A stretch of DNA of 64,000 nucleotides from Methylorubrum populi (GCF_002355515.1 NZ_AP014809.1:5542501-5606500); one strand, 5' to 3'; shown: positions 1-10,253, numbered from the stretch's first letter. A program made the numbers and translations. The notes: generated by a model not told the origin, from the letters alone.

Positions 1-933
1 GGCCGTGCGCAGGGGCTGGAGCGCGACCGCGGCACCGGGGAAGGCCGGCGCGACCGCACTGATCGGCCCGAGTTCCCGCACTGCGCGGGTGAGCAGGCCG
101 CGGGCGGGGCGGCCGGTGAGCACGTTGGTGAGGGCCGTGTCCTCGTCCCGGGCTGTGCTCAGGGCGGCGCGGTAGGGCGCGGAGAGGCCGGCCTCGGGGC
201 AGCGCAGATAGGCGGTGCCGACCTGCACCGCGCTGGCGCCCAGGGCGAAGGCCGCCGCCACGCCGCGGGGATCACTGATGCCGCCCGCCGCGATCACCGG
301 CACGTTCACCGCGTCGGCGATCTGCGGCACCAGGGCGATGGTGCCGACCTGCGAGGCCGCCGCGTCGGTGAGGAACATGCCGCGATGGCCGCCGGCCTCC
401 GCCCCCTGCGCGATGACCGCATCGACGCCGCGCTCGGCGAGCCAGCGCGCCTCGCGCACGGTCGTGGCCGAGGACAGGATCAGGCAGCCCGCCTCCCGCA
501 CCCGCCGCAGCAGCGGCTCCGCCGGCAGGCCGAAATGGAAGCTGACGACGGCTGGGCGCAGCTCTTCCACCACCTCGGCCATCGCAGCATCGAAGGGTGC
601 GCGGTTGGCCATCGCCACCGGCGCCGTCGGGTCAAGTCCGAACGCCGCGTAATATGGCGCGAGGGCGGCCCGCCACGCGGCCTCGCGCGCCGGATCGGGG
701 GCGGGCGGCGCGTGGCAGAAGAAGTTCAGGTTGAACGGCCCATCCGTCACCGCCCGGATCGCGGCCACCTCGGCGCGGATCTGATCGGGTGTCAGCGCGG
801 CGCAGCCGAGGGAGCCGAGCCCGCCGGCCGCGCTGACGGCGGCCGCGAGCGGCGCCTTCGGCCCGACCATCGGAGCCTGGATGATCGGATGCGCGATCCC
901 GATCCGCCGGACGAAATCCGCCTCACCTGTCAT
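1..933 (-). CDS. Nitronate monooxygenase family protein (partial, 3' end outside window)
   Basis: The minus-strand frame begins at the ATG at 933 and runs off the left edge. The start translates as MTGEADFVRRIGIAHPIIQ, followed by APMVG. It continues with a glycine-rich GGLGSLG segment, a GAEAGGHRG stretch and IAAGGISDPRG, the FMN and phosphate-binding signatures of the nitronate monooxygenase / 2-nitropropane dioxygenase TIM-barrel family. These FMN enzymes oxidise alkyl nitronates such as propionate 3-nitronate to the aldehyde or keto acid. The His in AGGHRG matches the family catalytic base. About 311 codons are present and the C-terminus is missing. The exact substrate cannot be read from the sequence. 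Confidence 0.85.
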   Translation of the reverse strand, partial: MTGEADFVRRIGIAHPIIQAPMVGPKAPLAAAVSAAGGLGSLGCAALTPDQIRAEVAAIRAVTDGPFNLNFFCHAPPAPDPAREAAWRAALAPYYAAFGLDPTAPVAMANRAPFDAAMAEVVEELRPAVVSFHFGLPAEPLLRRVREAGCLILSSATTVREARWLAERGVDAVIAQGAEAGGHRGMFLTDAAASQVGTIALVPQIADAVNVPVIAAGGISDPRGVAAAFALGASAVQVGTAYLRCPEAGLSAPYRAALSTARDEDTALTNVLTGRPARGLLTRAVRELGPISAVAPAFPGAAVALQPLRTA

Positions 934-1034
934 GGCCGTCTCCTCACGCGCCCCGATGCGGGTGACGGGAGCAGGCCGGACGGGGCGCGGGGCCAGATCC
1001 CGGTCAGCGGAGGGATCGTCGCGGGGGCGGTACG

Positions 1035-1931
1035 TTACGCTCCCGGCGCCGCCGGATGCTCCACCGTCGCCGAAGCGGGCGCGCGCGCGGCCTCCTGCTT
1101 CAGGCGCTTGCGGTACTGCGCCGCGCCGAAGGGAATGCCCGCGAGATAGGCCACGCTCACCGCCGCCATCGCCTCGAACGGGAAGCTGATGACGAGGCCG
1201 AAGCCGACCACGACGACGAGGAAGATCGGCACCACGAGGTCGCGCGGCACGCGCTTGCCCCAGGTCTTGCCGGAGAAGGTCGGCACCGTGGAGACGACGA
1301 GGAGCGCGATGGCCAGGACGTAGACGAGGATCACCGGCCGACCCCAGGCGCTGAAATCCAGGCCGAGGAAGTGGAGGTAGAGCGGCAGCATCCCGGTGAG
1401 GGCGCCGGCCGGCGCCGGCATGCCGACGAAGTAGTCCTTCTTCCACTCCGGGCGGTTCGGGTCGTCGAGCATCGCGTTGAAGCGCGCAAGCCGCAGGCAC
1501 ATGGCGATGGCGAAGACGAGCGCCACGATCCAGCCGACGGATTTCAGGTTGTGCAGGGTGAAGCTGTAGAGGATCAGCGCCGGGGCGCAGCCGAAATTGA
1601 CGAAGTCGGCCAGCGAATCGAGTTCGGCCCCGAAGCGCGAGGTGCCCTTGAGCAGGCGGGCCACGCGCCCGTCGATCCCGTCGAGCCCGGCCGCGACGAT
1701 CACCGCGATCACCGCCGGCTCGAACCGGCCCTCGAAGGCGAGCCGGATCGCGGTCAGCCCGAGGCAGAGCGCGAGCAGGGTGATCATGTTGGGCGCGATC
1801 ATCCGGAACGGCACCGGCCGGAACCGGCGCGGCCGATCGTTCGCGTCCGGCGCGAAGGGCGGGAACAGATCGTCCATGTCGTCCCTCGACTCGTCTCTCG
1901 ACGTGTCTTTCGGCTCGTCGCTTCTCGGCAT
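1035..1931 (-). CDS. pssA: CDP-diacylglycerol--serine O-phosphatidyltransferase
   Basis: This inner-membrane enzyme transfers phosphatidyl from CDP-diacylglycerol to serine, making phosphatidylserine for phosphatidylethanolamine synthesis. The CDP-alcohol phosphotransferase motif DG-x2-AR-x8-G-x3-D-x3-D is complete (DGRVAR, then G, AELD and SLAD), near residues 90-115. About eight hydrophobic segments follow a charged N-terminal tail of about 40 residues. I chose the ATG at 1931 (298 aa) because an AAGGGCG stretch lies just upstream. A TTG five codons earlier is also in frame. The gene lies 20 bp behind psd on the same strand, so the two enzymes of this pathway are probably co-transcribed. 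Confidence 0.95.
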   Translation of the reverse strand: MPRSDEPKDTSRDESRDDMDDLFPPFAPDANDRPRRFRPVPFRMIAPNMITLLALCLGLTAIRLAFEGRFEPAVIAVIVAAGLDGIDGRVARLLKGTSRFGAELDSLADFVNFGCAPALILYSFTLHNLKSVGWIVALVFAIAMCLRLARFNAMLDDPNRPEWKKDYFVGMPAPAGALTGMLPLYLHFLGLDFSAWGRPVILVYVLAIALLVVSTVPTFSGKTWGKRVPRDLVVPIFLVVVVGFGLVISFPFEAMAAVSVAYLAGIPFGAAQYRKRLKQEAARAPASATVEHPAAPGA

Positions 1932-1951
1932 GTCGCCCTTCTGCAAAGAGA

Positions 1952-2662
1952 TCAGATGCGGCGGAAAGCCCGCTCAGGCCCGCCGCCGAGATCGGCCAGC
2001 ACGGTCTCGCCGGCCACGGCCTTCTGGCCGAGCCCGACCATCACGCGGGTGCCCACCGGCAGGTAGACATCGACCCGCGAGCCGAAGCGGATCAGGCCGA
2101 AGCGCTCGCCGACCTGCTTGGTGTCGCCCGCCGAGACGAAGCCGACGATGCGGCGCGCCACCAGCCCGGCGATCTGCACCACGCCGATGCGCACCGGCTG
2201 GCCGCGATGGGTCGTCTCCATGACGAGGCCGTTGCGCTCGTTGTCCTCGCTCGCCTTGTCGAGCTCGGCGTTGAGGAACAGGCCCGGCGTGTAGTGGATC
2301 TGGCCGATCTTGCCGGAGACCGGCACGCGGTTCACGTGGCAGTCGAACACGTTCATGAAGACCGAGATCCGCAGCATCGGCTCGTGCGAGAGGTCGAGCT
2401 CCGGCGGCGGCAGCACGGTCGAGATCAGGTTCACGCGCCCGTCGGCGGGCGAGACGACGAGGCCGTCGCCCACCGGCACCACGCGCTCGGGATCGCGGAA
2501 AAAGTAGCAGACCCAGAGGGTGAGGATCAGGAAGATCCAGCCGAAGAACTGCGAGAAGTAGCCGAGCACCACGGTCAGCACGATGCCGATCAGGATGAAG
2601 GGGTAGCCCTCCTTGTGGATCGGCACGAGCGTCCGGCGGATCGTCTCGATGAGGTCGGTCAT
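1952..2662 (-). CDS. psd: Phosphatidylserine decarboxylase proenzyme
   Basis: This enzyme decarboxylates phosphatidylserine to phosphatidylethanolamine at the inner membrane. The chosen start gives [20 protein letters not shown] and 236 aa. Two N-terminal hydrophobic segments fall at about residues 20-55. Conserved [11 protein letters not shown] and the C-terminal [11 protein letters not shown] follow. The GS pair in the latter is the self-cleavage site that generates the pyruvoyl group in the short bacterial form. A longer frame reaches back to 2731, but conservation begins at the chosen ATG. The gene sits between the upstream ABC exporter (76 bp) and pssA (20 bp), and probably forms an operon at least with pssA. 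Confidence 0.95.
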   Translation of the reverse strand: MTDLIETIRRTLVPIHKEGYPFILIGIVLTVVLGYFSQFFGWIFLILTLWVCYFFRDPERVVPVGDGLVVSPADGRVNLISTVLPPPELDLSHEPMLRISVFMNVFDCHVNRVPVSGKIGQIHYTPGLFLNAELDKASEDNERNGLVMETTHRGQPVRIGVVQIAGLVARRIVGFVSAGDTKQVGERFGLIRFGSRVDVYLPVGTRVMVGLGQKAVAGETVLADLGGGPERAFRRI

Positions 2663-2738
2663 GGGCTCCCGTTGGACTCCGGCGGGGCGAATCTGTCCCC
2701 GCCGGATGGCAGGGGGGCGCGGTTCCGTCAACCGGTGG

Positions 2739-4661
2739 TCAGGTCACCGTCTCCGGCTCCGGCCGGACGGCCTCGACCAGGGAGCGCTCGTCCTCGGCGC
2801 GCTTGAGCGCCTCGCGGGCCGCGTCCGCCTCGCGCTGGCGGTTCCACAGCGCGGCGTAGACCCCGCCGCGGGCGAGCAGGCCCGCATGGTCGCCCCGCTC
2901 GACGACCCGGCCCTGGTCGAGCACGAGGATCTCGTCGGCGTTGATCACCGTCGAGAGTCGGTGGGCGATGACCAGCGTGGTACGGCCCTGGCTGACCCGG
3001 TCGAGAGCCGCCTGGATCTCGCGCTCGGTGAAGGAATCGAGCGCCGAGGTCGCCTCGTCGAGGACGAGGATCGGCGGACCCTTCAGGATGGTGCGGGCGA
3101 TCGCCACCCGCTGCTTCTCGCCGCCCGAGAGCTTCAGGCCGCGCTCGCCCACCGGCGTGTCGTAGCCCTCCGGCAGGCTCTCGATGAAGCGGTCGATCTG
3201 GGCGAGGCGGGCGGCCTCGCGCACCTCCGCCTCGCTGGCGTCCCAGCGGCCGTAGCGGATGTTGTAGCCGATGGTGTCGTTGAACAGCACCGTGTCCTGC
3301 GGGACCATGCCGATGGCCGCGCGCAGGGAATCCTGGCGGACGCTCGCGATGTCCTGGCCGTCGATGGTGATGCGCCCGGCATTCGGCTCGTAGAAGCGGA
3401 ACAGGAGGCGCGAGAGCGTCGACTTGCCCGCCCCCGAGGGGCCGACGATGGCGACGGTGCGGCCCGCCGGCACCTCGAAGGAGACACCGCGCAGGATCGG
3501 CCGGTCCGGGTTGTAGGCGAAGCGCACGTCCTCGAAGCGCACGGTGCCCGCCTCCACCTTGAGCGCGGGCGCGCCGGGGCGATCGGCGATCTCGGGATCG
3601 CGCTGCAGGATCAGGAACATGTCGTCGATGTCGATCAGCGCCTGTTTGATCTCGCGGTAGATCATCCCCATGAAGTTGAGCGGGATCGAGAGCTGGACCA
3701 GCATGGTGTTGACGAGCACGAAGCCGCCGATCGTGGTGCGCCCGGCCATGATGTCGCGGGCGGCGAGCCACATCACCGCGGTCATGCCGAGGGTGAAGAT
3801 CACCGCCTGGCCGGCGTTGAGCACCGCCAGCGAGACGTAGGTCTGGGTGGAGGCCTTCTCGTAGCGCTCCATCGAGGCGTCGTAGCGGGCGGTCTCGCGG
3901 GCCTCGGCGCCGAAATACTTCACCGTCTCGAAGTTGAGCAGCGAATCGACCGCCTTGGTGTTGGCCTCGGTGTCCGAGTTGTTCATCCGGCGGCGGATGC
4001 CGATGCGCCACTCGGTCGCCTTCCAGGTGAAGCCGAGATAGGCGGCGATCATGCTCGCCACGACCACGGAGTAGAGCCAGTCGAACTCGTAGGCGAGGAT
4101 GCCGAGCACGAGCACCAGCTCGACGATGGTCGGCACCAGGGTCAGCACCATCAGGCGCGACAATTCCTCGATGCCGGAGCGGCCGCGCTCCAGCACGCGG
4201 GTCAGGCCGCCGGTCTTGCGCTCCAGATGGAAGCGCAGGGAGAGCCGGTGCATGTGTTCGAAGGTCTGGAGCGCGAGCTTGCGCACGGCGTGCATCGCCA
4301 CCTTGGCGAAGAGCCCGTCGCGCACCTGCGTCAGCCCGGCCATGGCGATGCGCGACAGGCCGTAGAGGGCGATCAGCAGGAAGGGCGCCGAGACGAGCCC
4401 CGCCGGCACGGCGGCAGCGGCCCCCTTCTCGCCGATCGCCGCGACCAGCGCGTCGGTGGCCCATTTGAAGGTGAAGGGCATCACCATCGTCGCGGCCTTG
4501 GCGACGAAGAGCAGCCCGAAGGCGATGAACACCCGGCGCTGGAGATCGGCGCGGCCGTGGGGCCAGAGATAGGGCCAGAGCCGGCGATAGGTGGTCAGGA
4601 GGCCAGGACGTTCGAGGGGCGCGGACGCGCCCTCCCCCGCCGGCGCGGGTGCTTTTGCCAT
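2739..4661 (-). CDS. Atm1/HMT1-type ABC transporter, fused permease-ATPase
   Basis: This is a half-transporter of about 640 aa that should act as a homodimer in the inner membrane. The N-terminal half (residues about 40-330) carries six hydrophobic segments typical of the type-1 exporter domain. The C-terminal half is an ABC ATPase with Walker [11 protein letters not shown]-loop MVPQDT, signature LSGGEKQR and Walker [13 protein letters not shown]. The sequence resembles the Atm1 / heavy-metal tolerance subfamily, which exports glutathione-linked persulfide or metal conjugates; that substrate is a family inference. The start at [11 protein letters not shown] was preferred to an in-frame ATG at 4712. 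It lies 76 bp upstream of psd on the same strand. Confidence 0.88.
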   Translation of the reverse strand: MAKAPAPAGEGASAPLERPGLLTTYRRLWPYLWPHGRADLQRRVFIAFGLLFVAKAATMVMPFTFKWATDALVAAIGEKGAAAAVPAGLVSAPFLLIALYGLSRIAMAGLTQVRDGLFAKVAMHAVRKLALQTFEHMHRLSLRFHLERKTGGLTRVLERGRSGIEELSRLMVLTLVPTIVELVLVLGILAYEFDWLYSVVVASMIAAYLGFTWKATEWRIGIRRRMNNSDTEANTKAVDSLLNFETVKYFGAEARETARYDASMERYEKASTQTYVSLAVLNAGQAVIFTLGMTAVMWLAARDIMAGRTTIGGFVLVNTMLVQLSIPLNFMGMIYREIKQALIDIDDMFLILQRDPEIADRPGAPALKVEAGTVRFEDVRFAYNPDRPILRGVSFEVPAGRTVAIVGPSGAGKSTLSRLLFRFYEPNAGRITIDGQDIASVRQDSLRAAIGMVPQDTVLFNDTIGYNIRYGRWDASEAEVREAARLAQIDRFIESLPEGYDTPVGERGLKLSGGEKQRVAIARTILKGPPILVLDEATSALDSFTEREIQAALDRVSQGRTTLVIAHRLSTVINADEILVLDQGRVVERGDHAGLLARGGVYAALWNRQREADAAREALKRAEDERSLVEAVRPEPETVT

Positions 4662-4926
4662 CGTGAGGTTCGGAAGGATCTCTCGGCGCGGGGCGGCCGT
4701 CGCGTGGCGCATATAGGCGCTCGCGCACGTTCGCGCACCCTCCCCCGCCGTTCGGCCGTCGCGTGGAAGCGATCACACCGGCTTCCGGCCGGTCTCGGTC
4801 GCCAGCGCTCGCCTTCGCGAAAGTCTCGGCTCCTTGGCTTACGCTGCGTTCGACCGCTTCGGCTCCGCCTCAGGATGACGCCCCGGGACGCCCTGCTGAC
4901 CGCCTCGGGCGCATCCGGTCCCCCCG

Positions 4927-6555
4927 TCAGGTCCGGCGATCGGAAACGCTTCGCGCCGACGGCGTCTCCCGCGCGGGTGCGTCCTTCGGCAGCACGAACA
5001 TCTGGCCCGGATAGATCCGATTCGGGTCGCGGATCTGATCCTGATTGGCGTCGTAGATCACGGTGTAGCGGTTGCCGCGGCCATAGGTGCGCCGGCTGAT
5101 CTGCCACAGGCTGTCGCCGCGGGTGATCCGGGCGGTGTTGATCTCCGGCACGAACACGGCACCCGCCTCGGCCGGAGCCGCGGCACCGCCGGGAAGGCTC
5201 GGCGCGAGTGCGGTGGCCGCTCTGCGATCCGCACCCGGCGACGGCGCCGTGGCCCCCGAGGACGCGGCGAGCGACGGCGTGCCGGCTGTTGCGGGACGAT
5301 CCGGCTCGCTGCGCGCGGTCCCCGCAGAAACGGACGGGGCAGCCGCAAGGCTCGGCGCGGGGGCAACCTCCGCCGTTCTGGCCTTCGGCGCCGGGCGGTT
5401 CGCTCCGGCTTGCTCCGGTGGCAGGGATTGCGGTTCGGCCGCCGCCCGCTCCCGGTCCGGAGCCGACGGTGCCCTGCCCGGCTTCGTCATCTCGGGCGAA
5501 CCCGTATCCGCATACCGTGTCGGCGGCACGCTGTCGGGATAGGCGAAGGCGACTTCGGCGCGCGCCTTCACCTTGCCACCGGCCGGATCGACGGAATCGA
5601 CGCGGATGCGGTAGGCCCCCGGCTTCACGCCCCGCCCGATCGTGAAGGCGACCCGCCCGTCGGCACCCGACTGACCGGAGGCCACCATGGTGTCGTTGAG
5701 ATAAAGGCGCAGGCTGCTCCACGCCGTCGTCTGACCGGTGACGTGAAGGCGCCCGCCCTCCTGCGCATCCACGCTGACGATGCGCACGGCGCCCGGCACC
5801 GCGGCCTTGCCGGACGGCTTCTCCGCCTCGCGCGCCGGCTTGTTCGCGGCCCCGCCCGGCGCGGGCGCGGCTTGGCCGGGCGTTCCGGCAAGCGCGGTCG
5901 CGGGCGGCTTGCCACCGGCCTCGGGCGCGTCGGGCTGCGACAGCACCCGCGTCGGCGCGTCGGGCGCGCTCAGGGCGATCAGAGGCTTGGCATCGCGCTT
6001 TTCCGCCACCACGATCGTCACGTTCTCGCGGCCCGGCAGCGGCTTGCCGTCGGGGCCGGTGGCGGTCAGGGTGATCTCGCTCGTGCCCGGCGGCAGGTCC
6101 GGCGGGGTCAGCGCGAACTGACCCGCGGCGTCGGCCTGAGCGGTGGCGAAGGGTTTTCCATCGCGCAGAAGCTCGATGCGGCTGTTGGGCGCTGCGCGCC
6201 CGGCGACGACGCTCGCCCCATCCGGCTCGACCCGAACGATGTCGAAGCTCGGCGCTCCATCATCCGCGCGCGGCTTCGCGTCACCGGCCGGGGACGGCCC
6301 CTGCCCGACGCCCCCTTGCGATAGGGCGCCGAGGGCGGCATGAGGGGAGTCCGTCCTGGGTGCCTCGCCCGCACGGTCGCCGGTCTCCGCTCCGGCCGAA
6401 GGTTCTCCCGGCGTCGCCGGTGTTTCGGCAGAAGGATTGACCGCCGCGTTGCGCTTGAGAAGCTCCCCCGTCCCGAACAGCGCGACCACCATGGCGAAGC
6501 CGCCGAGCAGCCCCGCTACCGCGAGGACGATGCTTCGCCGCACCTCAGCCGTCAT
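4927..6555 (-). CDS. Membrane-anchored LysM and Ig-like domain protein
   Basis: The 542 aa protein starts with one membrane segment (residues about 10-30) and should be anchored with its bulk in the periplasm. Two Ig-like/Big-type modules can be seen, at about residues 105-170 and 255-345. Each shows the D-x-x-G-x-F strand pattern typical of bacterial surface repeats. A long Pro/Ala-rich linker precedes a C-terminal LysM domain (about 470-530: GDSLWQISRRTYGRGNRYTV, then IYPGQMFVLP), which binds peptidoglycan glycan chains. No enzymatic domain is visible. The architecture suggests a structural wall-binding protein. The gene stands alone, with about 265 bp separating it from the ABC exporter. 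Confidence 0.8.
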   Translation of the reverse strand: MTAEVRRSIVLAVAGLLGGFAMVVALFGTGELLKRNAAVNPSAETPATPGEPSAGAETGDRAGEAPRTDSPHAALGALSQGGVGQGPSPAGDAKPRADDGAPSFDIVRVEPDGASVVAGRAAPNSRIELLRDGKPFATAQADAAGQFALTPPDLPPGTSEITLTATGPDGKPLPGRENVTIVVAEKRDAKPLIALSAPDAPTRVLSQPDAPEAGGKPPATALAGTPGQAAPAPGGAANKPAREAEKPSGKAAVPGAVRIVSVDAQEGGRLHVTGQTTAWSSLRLYLNDTMVASGQSGADGRVAFTIGRGVKPGAYRIRVDSVDPAGGKVKARAEVAFAYPDSVPPTRYADTGSPEMTKPGRAPSAPDRERAAAEPQSLPPEQAGANRPAPKARTAEVAPAPSLAAAPSVSAGTARSEPDRPATAGTPSLAASSGATAPSPGADRRAATALAPSLPGGAAAPAEAGAVFVPEINTARITRGDSLWQISRRTYGRGNRYTVIYDANQDQIRDPNRIYPGQMFVLPKDAPARETPSARSVSDRRT

Positions 6556-6783
6556 CGCCGCTCACTCCCGTACGCCTCGGGTTGCCGCGGGCCAGCACGA
6601 TGCGCCGCCGATTGTCGACAACCCGTCTAAATCCGGTGACATATTAACGAACATGAGAAGAACACCAAAGCTCGAACGGGCGGGTACCCATTTTTCCCGC
6701 GTCAACTCAGCATTCTTTCGCTTGGACGGGTGCATGAAGCTCGGCCTGACCCCGTCCCGCCGTTGCCGCCGGGGAGACGCGTG

Positions 6784-7386
6784 ATGGCGCAGCTCACCTC
6801 CGTCTGCGTCTATTGCGGCTCCGGCTTCGGCGGCGATCCGGCCTTTGCCGACGCGGCGCGCCGGCTCGGCACATCCCTCGCCCGTGCGGGGGTCAAGCTC
6901 GTCTATGGCGGCGGCAATGTCGGCCTCATGGGCACCGTCGCCGGCGCGACACTCGATGCGGGCGGCTACGTCACCGGCATCATTCCGGACTTCCTGAAAT
7001 CGCGCGAGCGCATGCTCGACGCGGTGCAGGAGACCATCGTCGTCTCCGACATGCACACCCGCAAGCGGCTGATGTTCGACCGGGCCGACGCCTTCGTCGC
7101 CCTGCCCGGCGGCATCGGCACGCTGGAGGAACTGGTCGAGCAGCTCACCTGGGCCCAGCTCGGCCAGCACCGCAAGCCGATCCTGCTGCTTTCGGTGAAC
7201 GGCTTCTGGGACCCGCTGATCACCCTGATCGACCACATGCGCACCCACGGCTTCATCCGCGAGGGCCTCGACCTGAACTACCTCGTCGGCGAGGATCCCG
7301 ACCGCGTGGTGGAGACGCTGAGCGAGGTCCTAGCCCGGTTGGAGCCGGCGCCGCTGGCGGACGAACTGATCGAGAAGCGATTCTGA
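6784..7386 (+). CDS. LOG family protein (putative nucleotide 5'-monophosphate phosphoribohydrolase)
   Basis: This 200 aa protein carries the hallmark motifs of the LOG / TIGR00730 family: CVYCGSG near the start, YGGGNVGLMG in the middle, and PGGIGTLEE. Characterised members remove ribose 5'-phosphate from cytokinin nucleotides or hydrolyse purine nucleotide N-glycosidic bonds; the substrate here is unknown. I chose ATG 6784 (MAQLTSVCVYCG). A GTG lies immediately before it, and a longer frame to 6730 lacks conservation. Its TGA overlaps the ATG of the next gene (ATGA), so the two are translationally coupled. Confidence 0.88.
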   Translation: MAQLTSVCVYCGSGFGGDPAFADAARRLGTSLARAGVKLVYGGGNVGLMGTVAGATLDAGGYVTGIIPDFLKSRERMLDAVQETIVVSDMHTRKRLMFDRADAFVALPGGIGTLEELVEQLTWAQLGQHRKPILLLSVNGFWDPLITLIDHMRTHGFIREGLDLNYLVGEDPDRVVETLSEVLARLEPAPLADELIEKRF

Positions 7387-8177
7387 TGACCGCCGTGACC
7401 GAGCCCGGACCGACCATCGCCGGCGAGCACCGGGGCGAGCACTACGCGAGCGTGCTGGCCAGGCTCTCCCGCAATGCCGCCGTGCGGCGGTACCTCGAGA
7501 TCGGCGTCGCCTTCGGCGACATCTTCTCCGGCATCGCCTGCCGGCACGGCATCGCCGTCGATCCGGAATTCCGGCTCAAGACCAACATCGCGGCCAACAA
7601 GACCAAGGTCTCGCTGTTTCAGGTGATGAGCGACGTGTTCTTCGCCCACCTCGACCTGCGGCGCGACATCGGCGGCCGGATCGACCTCGCCTTTCTCGAC
7701 GGCATGCACCTGTTCGAGTTCCTGCTGCGGGATTTCTTCAACACCGAAGCGATCTGCCGACGCGACTCGATCATCGTGATGCACGACTGTCTGCCGGTGG
7801 CCGAGCCGATGGCCGATCGCGACCCGATGCAGGCCGATATCCGCGCGCGCGGCACGCCTTTCGAGGGCTGGTGGACCGGCGACGTCTGGAAGGTGGTGCC
7901 GATCCTGAAGCGCTACCGGCCCGATCTCGACGTGATGCTGGTCGACGCCCCGCCCACCGGCCTCGTCATCGTCACCGGGCTCGACCCTTCCTCGCGCACA
8001 CTCAAGACCAACTACGACGCGATCGTCGAGGAATTTTCGCGCTTGCCCAACACGGCGGAAGAGATCGCGCAGATCTATGCCGAGTATCCGCTCACCTCGA
8101 CGGAGGAGGCCTTGCGCCGCCTCGGTGGGCGGTCCTACGCCCATGGCGGCGGGTGGCTGCAGCGATTGACGGGCTGA
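7386..8177 (+). CDS. Class I SAM methyltransferase-like protein
   Basis: The protein is 263 aa with no membrane segment. It contains YLEIGVAFGDIF near residue 36, which matches motif I of Rossmann methyltransferases. A following acidic DLAFLDGMHLFEFLLRDF and an IIVMHDCLP strand resemble the Methyltransf_24 group, often found near sugar or polysaccharide genes. The second half (WWTGDVWKVVPILKRYRPDL) matches the tail of the same family. The substrate is unknown. The start ATG overlaps the stop codon of the LOG gene by four bases, so the two products are made together. The next gene (cysS) converges after 4 bp. Confidence 0.7.
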   Translation: MTAVTEPGPTIAGEHRGEHYASVLARLSRNAAVRRYLEIGVAFGDIFSGIACRHGIAVDPEFRLKTNIAANKTKVSLFQVMSDVFFAHLDLRRDIGGRIDLAFLDGMHLFEFLLRDFFNTEAICRRDSIIVMHDCLPVAEPMADRDPMQADIRARGTPFEGWWTGDVWKVVPILKRYRPDLDVMLVDAPPTGLVIVTGLDPSSRTLKTNYDAIVEEFSRLPNTAEEIAQIYAEYPLTSTEEALRRLGGRSYAHGGGWLQRLTG

Positions 8178-8181
8178 CGCT

Positions 8182-9570
8182 TCAGCCCGCCACCGTCCAG
8201 GTGGTGGTGCCGTCCTTGTTGTCCTTCACGCTCACGCCCATCGCGGTGAGCGCGTCGCGCACCCGGTCGGAGGCGGCCCAGTCCTTGGCGGCGCGGGCCG
8301 CCTTGCGCTCGGCGATCAGCGCCTCGACCCTTGCCACGTCGATCCCCGCCGCGCCGACCCTTTCCGCCTCCCGCTGCGCCTTCGTCGTCGGAAGGAAGCC
8401 CATCAGCCCCGCGCCGGCCTTGAGTGCCCCCGGTTCGGCGCCGGCGAGCCGGTGCAGCTCGCCGATGGCGGCCGGCGTGTTCAGGTCGTCGCCCAGCGCC
8501 TCGACCACGCCTTCGGGCACCGCCGCGTCGGGCGCCGCCTCGCCGGCCGCCTCGTACCAGCGGTCGAGCATCCGGCTCGATTCCCCCAGGCCACGCAGGG
8601 TCCAGTCGATCGGCTGGCGGTAGTGGGTCTTGAGCATGTTGAGGCGCACGACTTCGCCCGGCCAATCGTCCAGCACCTGGCGGATGGTGATGAAGTTGCC
8701 GAGCGATTTCGACATCTTCTCCCCCTCGACCTGCAGGAAGCCGTTGTGGAGCCAGACATTGGCCATCACGTCGGTGCCGAAGCAGCAGCGCGACTGCGCG
8801 ACCTCGTTCTCGTGGTGGGGAAAGATCAGGTCGATGCCGCCGGCGTGAATGTCGAAGGTCTCGCCCAGATGCTTCCACGACATCGCGGAGCACTCGATGT
8901 GCCAGCCGGGCCGGCCGGGCGCATCGATCCTGCAGGGGGACGGCCAGGAGGGCTCGCCCGCCTTCGAGGGCTTCCACAGCACGAAGTCGAGCGGTGAGCG
9001 CTTGTAGGGCGCCACCTCGACTCGGGCGCCGGCCTCCATCTCGTCGAGCGGGCGCTTCGAGAGCGCGCCGTAATCGGGCATGGAGGGCACGTCGAACAGC
9101 ACGTGCCCTTCCGCTACGTAGGCGTGGCCGGCCGTAACCAGACCCTCGATCAGCCGGTGCATTTCGGCGATGTGGTCGGTCGCCCGCGGCTCGATGAATC
9201 GCGCCGGCTCGCCGGCCCGGTTCACGTCGTCGGCCATCAGCACACCGAGGTCGCGGATGTCACGGTGAAACTGCGCCAGCGTCCCGTCGGTGAGTTCGCG
9301 GATGGTGATGCCGCGCTCCAGCGCGCGGGCGTTGATCTTGTCGTCCACGTCCGTGACGTTGCGGGCGTAGGTGACGTGCGCCGGCCCGTAGAGGTGGCGC
9401 AGGAGCCGGAACAGCAGGTCGAAGACGATGATCGGCCGGGCGTTGCCGATATGCGCCGCATCGTAGACCGTCGGTCCGCAGGCATACATCCGCACCCGCG
9501 CCGGATCGATCGGAGCGAAGGCCGCCTTCTCGCGGGTCAGCGTGTTGTAGAGGCGCAACATCGGCGTCAT
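8182..9570 (-). CDS. cysS: Cysteine--tRNA ligase
   Basis: This class I aminoacyl-tRNA synthetase (462 aa) activates cysteine and charges tRNA-Cys in the cytosol. The sequence shows YACGPTVYD with the first zinc Cys, the HIGN signature (AAHIGNARP), then ECSAM and HHENEVAQS with further zinc ligands. The KMSKS loop appears as [13 protein letters not shown]-terminal helical DALR-type region follows. The frame stays open to 9681, but the start chosen is [12 protein letters not shown], where conservation begins. The protein is complete and slightly short in its C-terminal part, as in other alphaproteobacteria. It converges with the methyltransferase gene. Confidence 0.96.
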   Translation of the reverse strand: MTPMLRLYNTLTREKAAFAPIDPARVRMYACGPTVYDAAHIGNARPIIVFDLLFRLLRHLYGPAHVTYARNVTDVDDKINARALERGITIRELTDGTLAQFHRDIRDLGVLMADDVNRAGEPARFIEPRATDHIAEMHRLIEGLVTAGHAYVAEGHVLFDVPSMPDYGALSKRPLDEMEAGARVEVAPYKRSPLDFVLWKPSKAGEPSWPSPCRIDAPGRPGWHIECSAMSWKHLGETFDIHAGGIDLIFPHHENEVAQSRCCFGTDVMANVWLHNGFLQVEGEKMSKSLGNFITIRQVLDDWPGEVVRLNMLKTHYRQPIDWTLRGLGESSRMLDRWYEAAGEAAPDAAVPEGVVEALGDDLNTPAAIGELHRLAGAEPGALKAGAGLMGFLPTTKAQREAERVGAAGIDVARVEALIAERKAARAAKDWAASDRVRDALTAMGVSVKDNKDGTTTWTVAG

Positions 9571-9899
9571 CGACTGCGTTCCTGCCGGGCTCGCCCGGCC
9601 TCCCCTGCGGCGCTTGCCGCCCTCGTCGTTTGTCGTTGCGGCGCAGCACCTTCGGCGGGCCGCCCGGCGGAGTCCGTGCACGTCGCCGCCACGATGTCGC
9701 CCGAGCCGCCGCCGGCCGCTGTTGCGCCGCCGCGACGGTCGCCGCCCCGCGGTTGGGCTACCCCAAAACGGTGATGAATTCGAGAAGGGCGGCTGCCTCG
9801 CTGCTTCTCAAGCGGCCGTGACCGGATCCGGCAAGGATTTGTTTACCGCGCCGTCCGAACACTCCGAACTCGAACGAACCCGTTCACAAGGTTTTCACC
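9571..9899. other. Divergent intergenic region cysS / small secreted protein
   Basis: This stretch of about 330 bp separates two divergently read genes. Its left half is very GC-rich and low in complexity. The right 130 bp (from about 9770) is less GC-rich and probably holds the promoter of the downstream gene. I see no convincing ORF, RNA gene or perfect operator. Confidence 0.5.
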
Positions 9900-10226
9900 A
9901 TGCGCCGTCCGGCCGCCGCTCTGCTCGCCCTCGTTCTCGCCACCGCCGCCCTTCCGGCGAGCGCCGGCACGGAACCGGCCGCGCGCAAGCCCGTCGAAAA
10001 GACTTTCCTGATCCCTGCCGAGGACGGTTACGGCGTCGGCGAGTGCCTGAGCGGCGGCCCGAGCGAGTGCGGGCAGGTCGTCGCCAACGCGTGGTGCGAG
10101 TCGCAAGGCTTTGCCAGTGCTGCCAATTACGGTGTCGCCGCGCAGGACGAGTATACCGGTGCCATCGGCGACGCCGCTCCGGTGAAGAGCGCGCCGCGAC
10201 CGCTGCGCATCACCTGCCAGGACTGA
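9900..10226 (+). CDS. Small secreted hypothetical protein
   Basis: I do not recognise a named family. The 108 aa product begins with a clear Sec signal peptide (MRRPAAALLALVLATAALPASA, cleavage after ASA). The mature part is about 85 residues and contains four cysteines (GECLSGG, ECGQ, WCESQG, ITCQD), compatible with two disulfide bonds in the periplasm. The Cys spacing and the short Gly-rich motif suggest a small stable exported domain. It is followed after 27 bp by creA on the other strand. No binding or catalytic motif can be seen. Confidence 0.7.
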   Translation: MRRPAAALLALVLATAALPASAGTEPAARKPVEKTFLIPAEDGYGVGECLSGGPSECGQVVANAWCESQGFASAANYGVAAQDEYTGAIGDAAPVKSAPRPLRITCQD

Positions 10227-10253
10227 GGCCGGCCGGATTCAGCCACGGCCGCT

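Noticed and set aside
4713-4926. GC-rich intergenic sequence resembling a dispersed repeat or MITE
   Set aside because: I could not find a second copy or terminal inverted repeats within the window, so it is left unassigned.
2613-5099. 828-codon plus-strand frame opposite the ABC exporter
   Set aside because: It is opposite a certain gene and translates to an Arg/Gly/His-rich chain without domains, typical of antisense frames in high-GC DNA.
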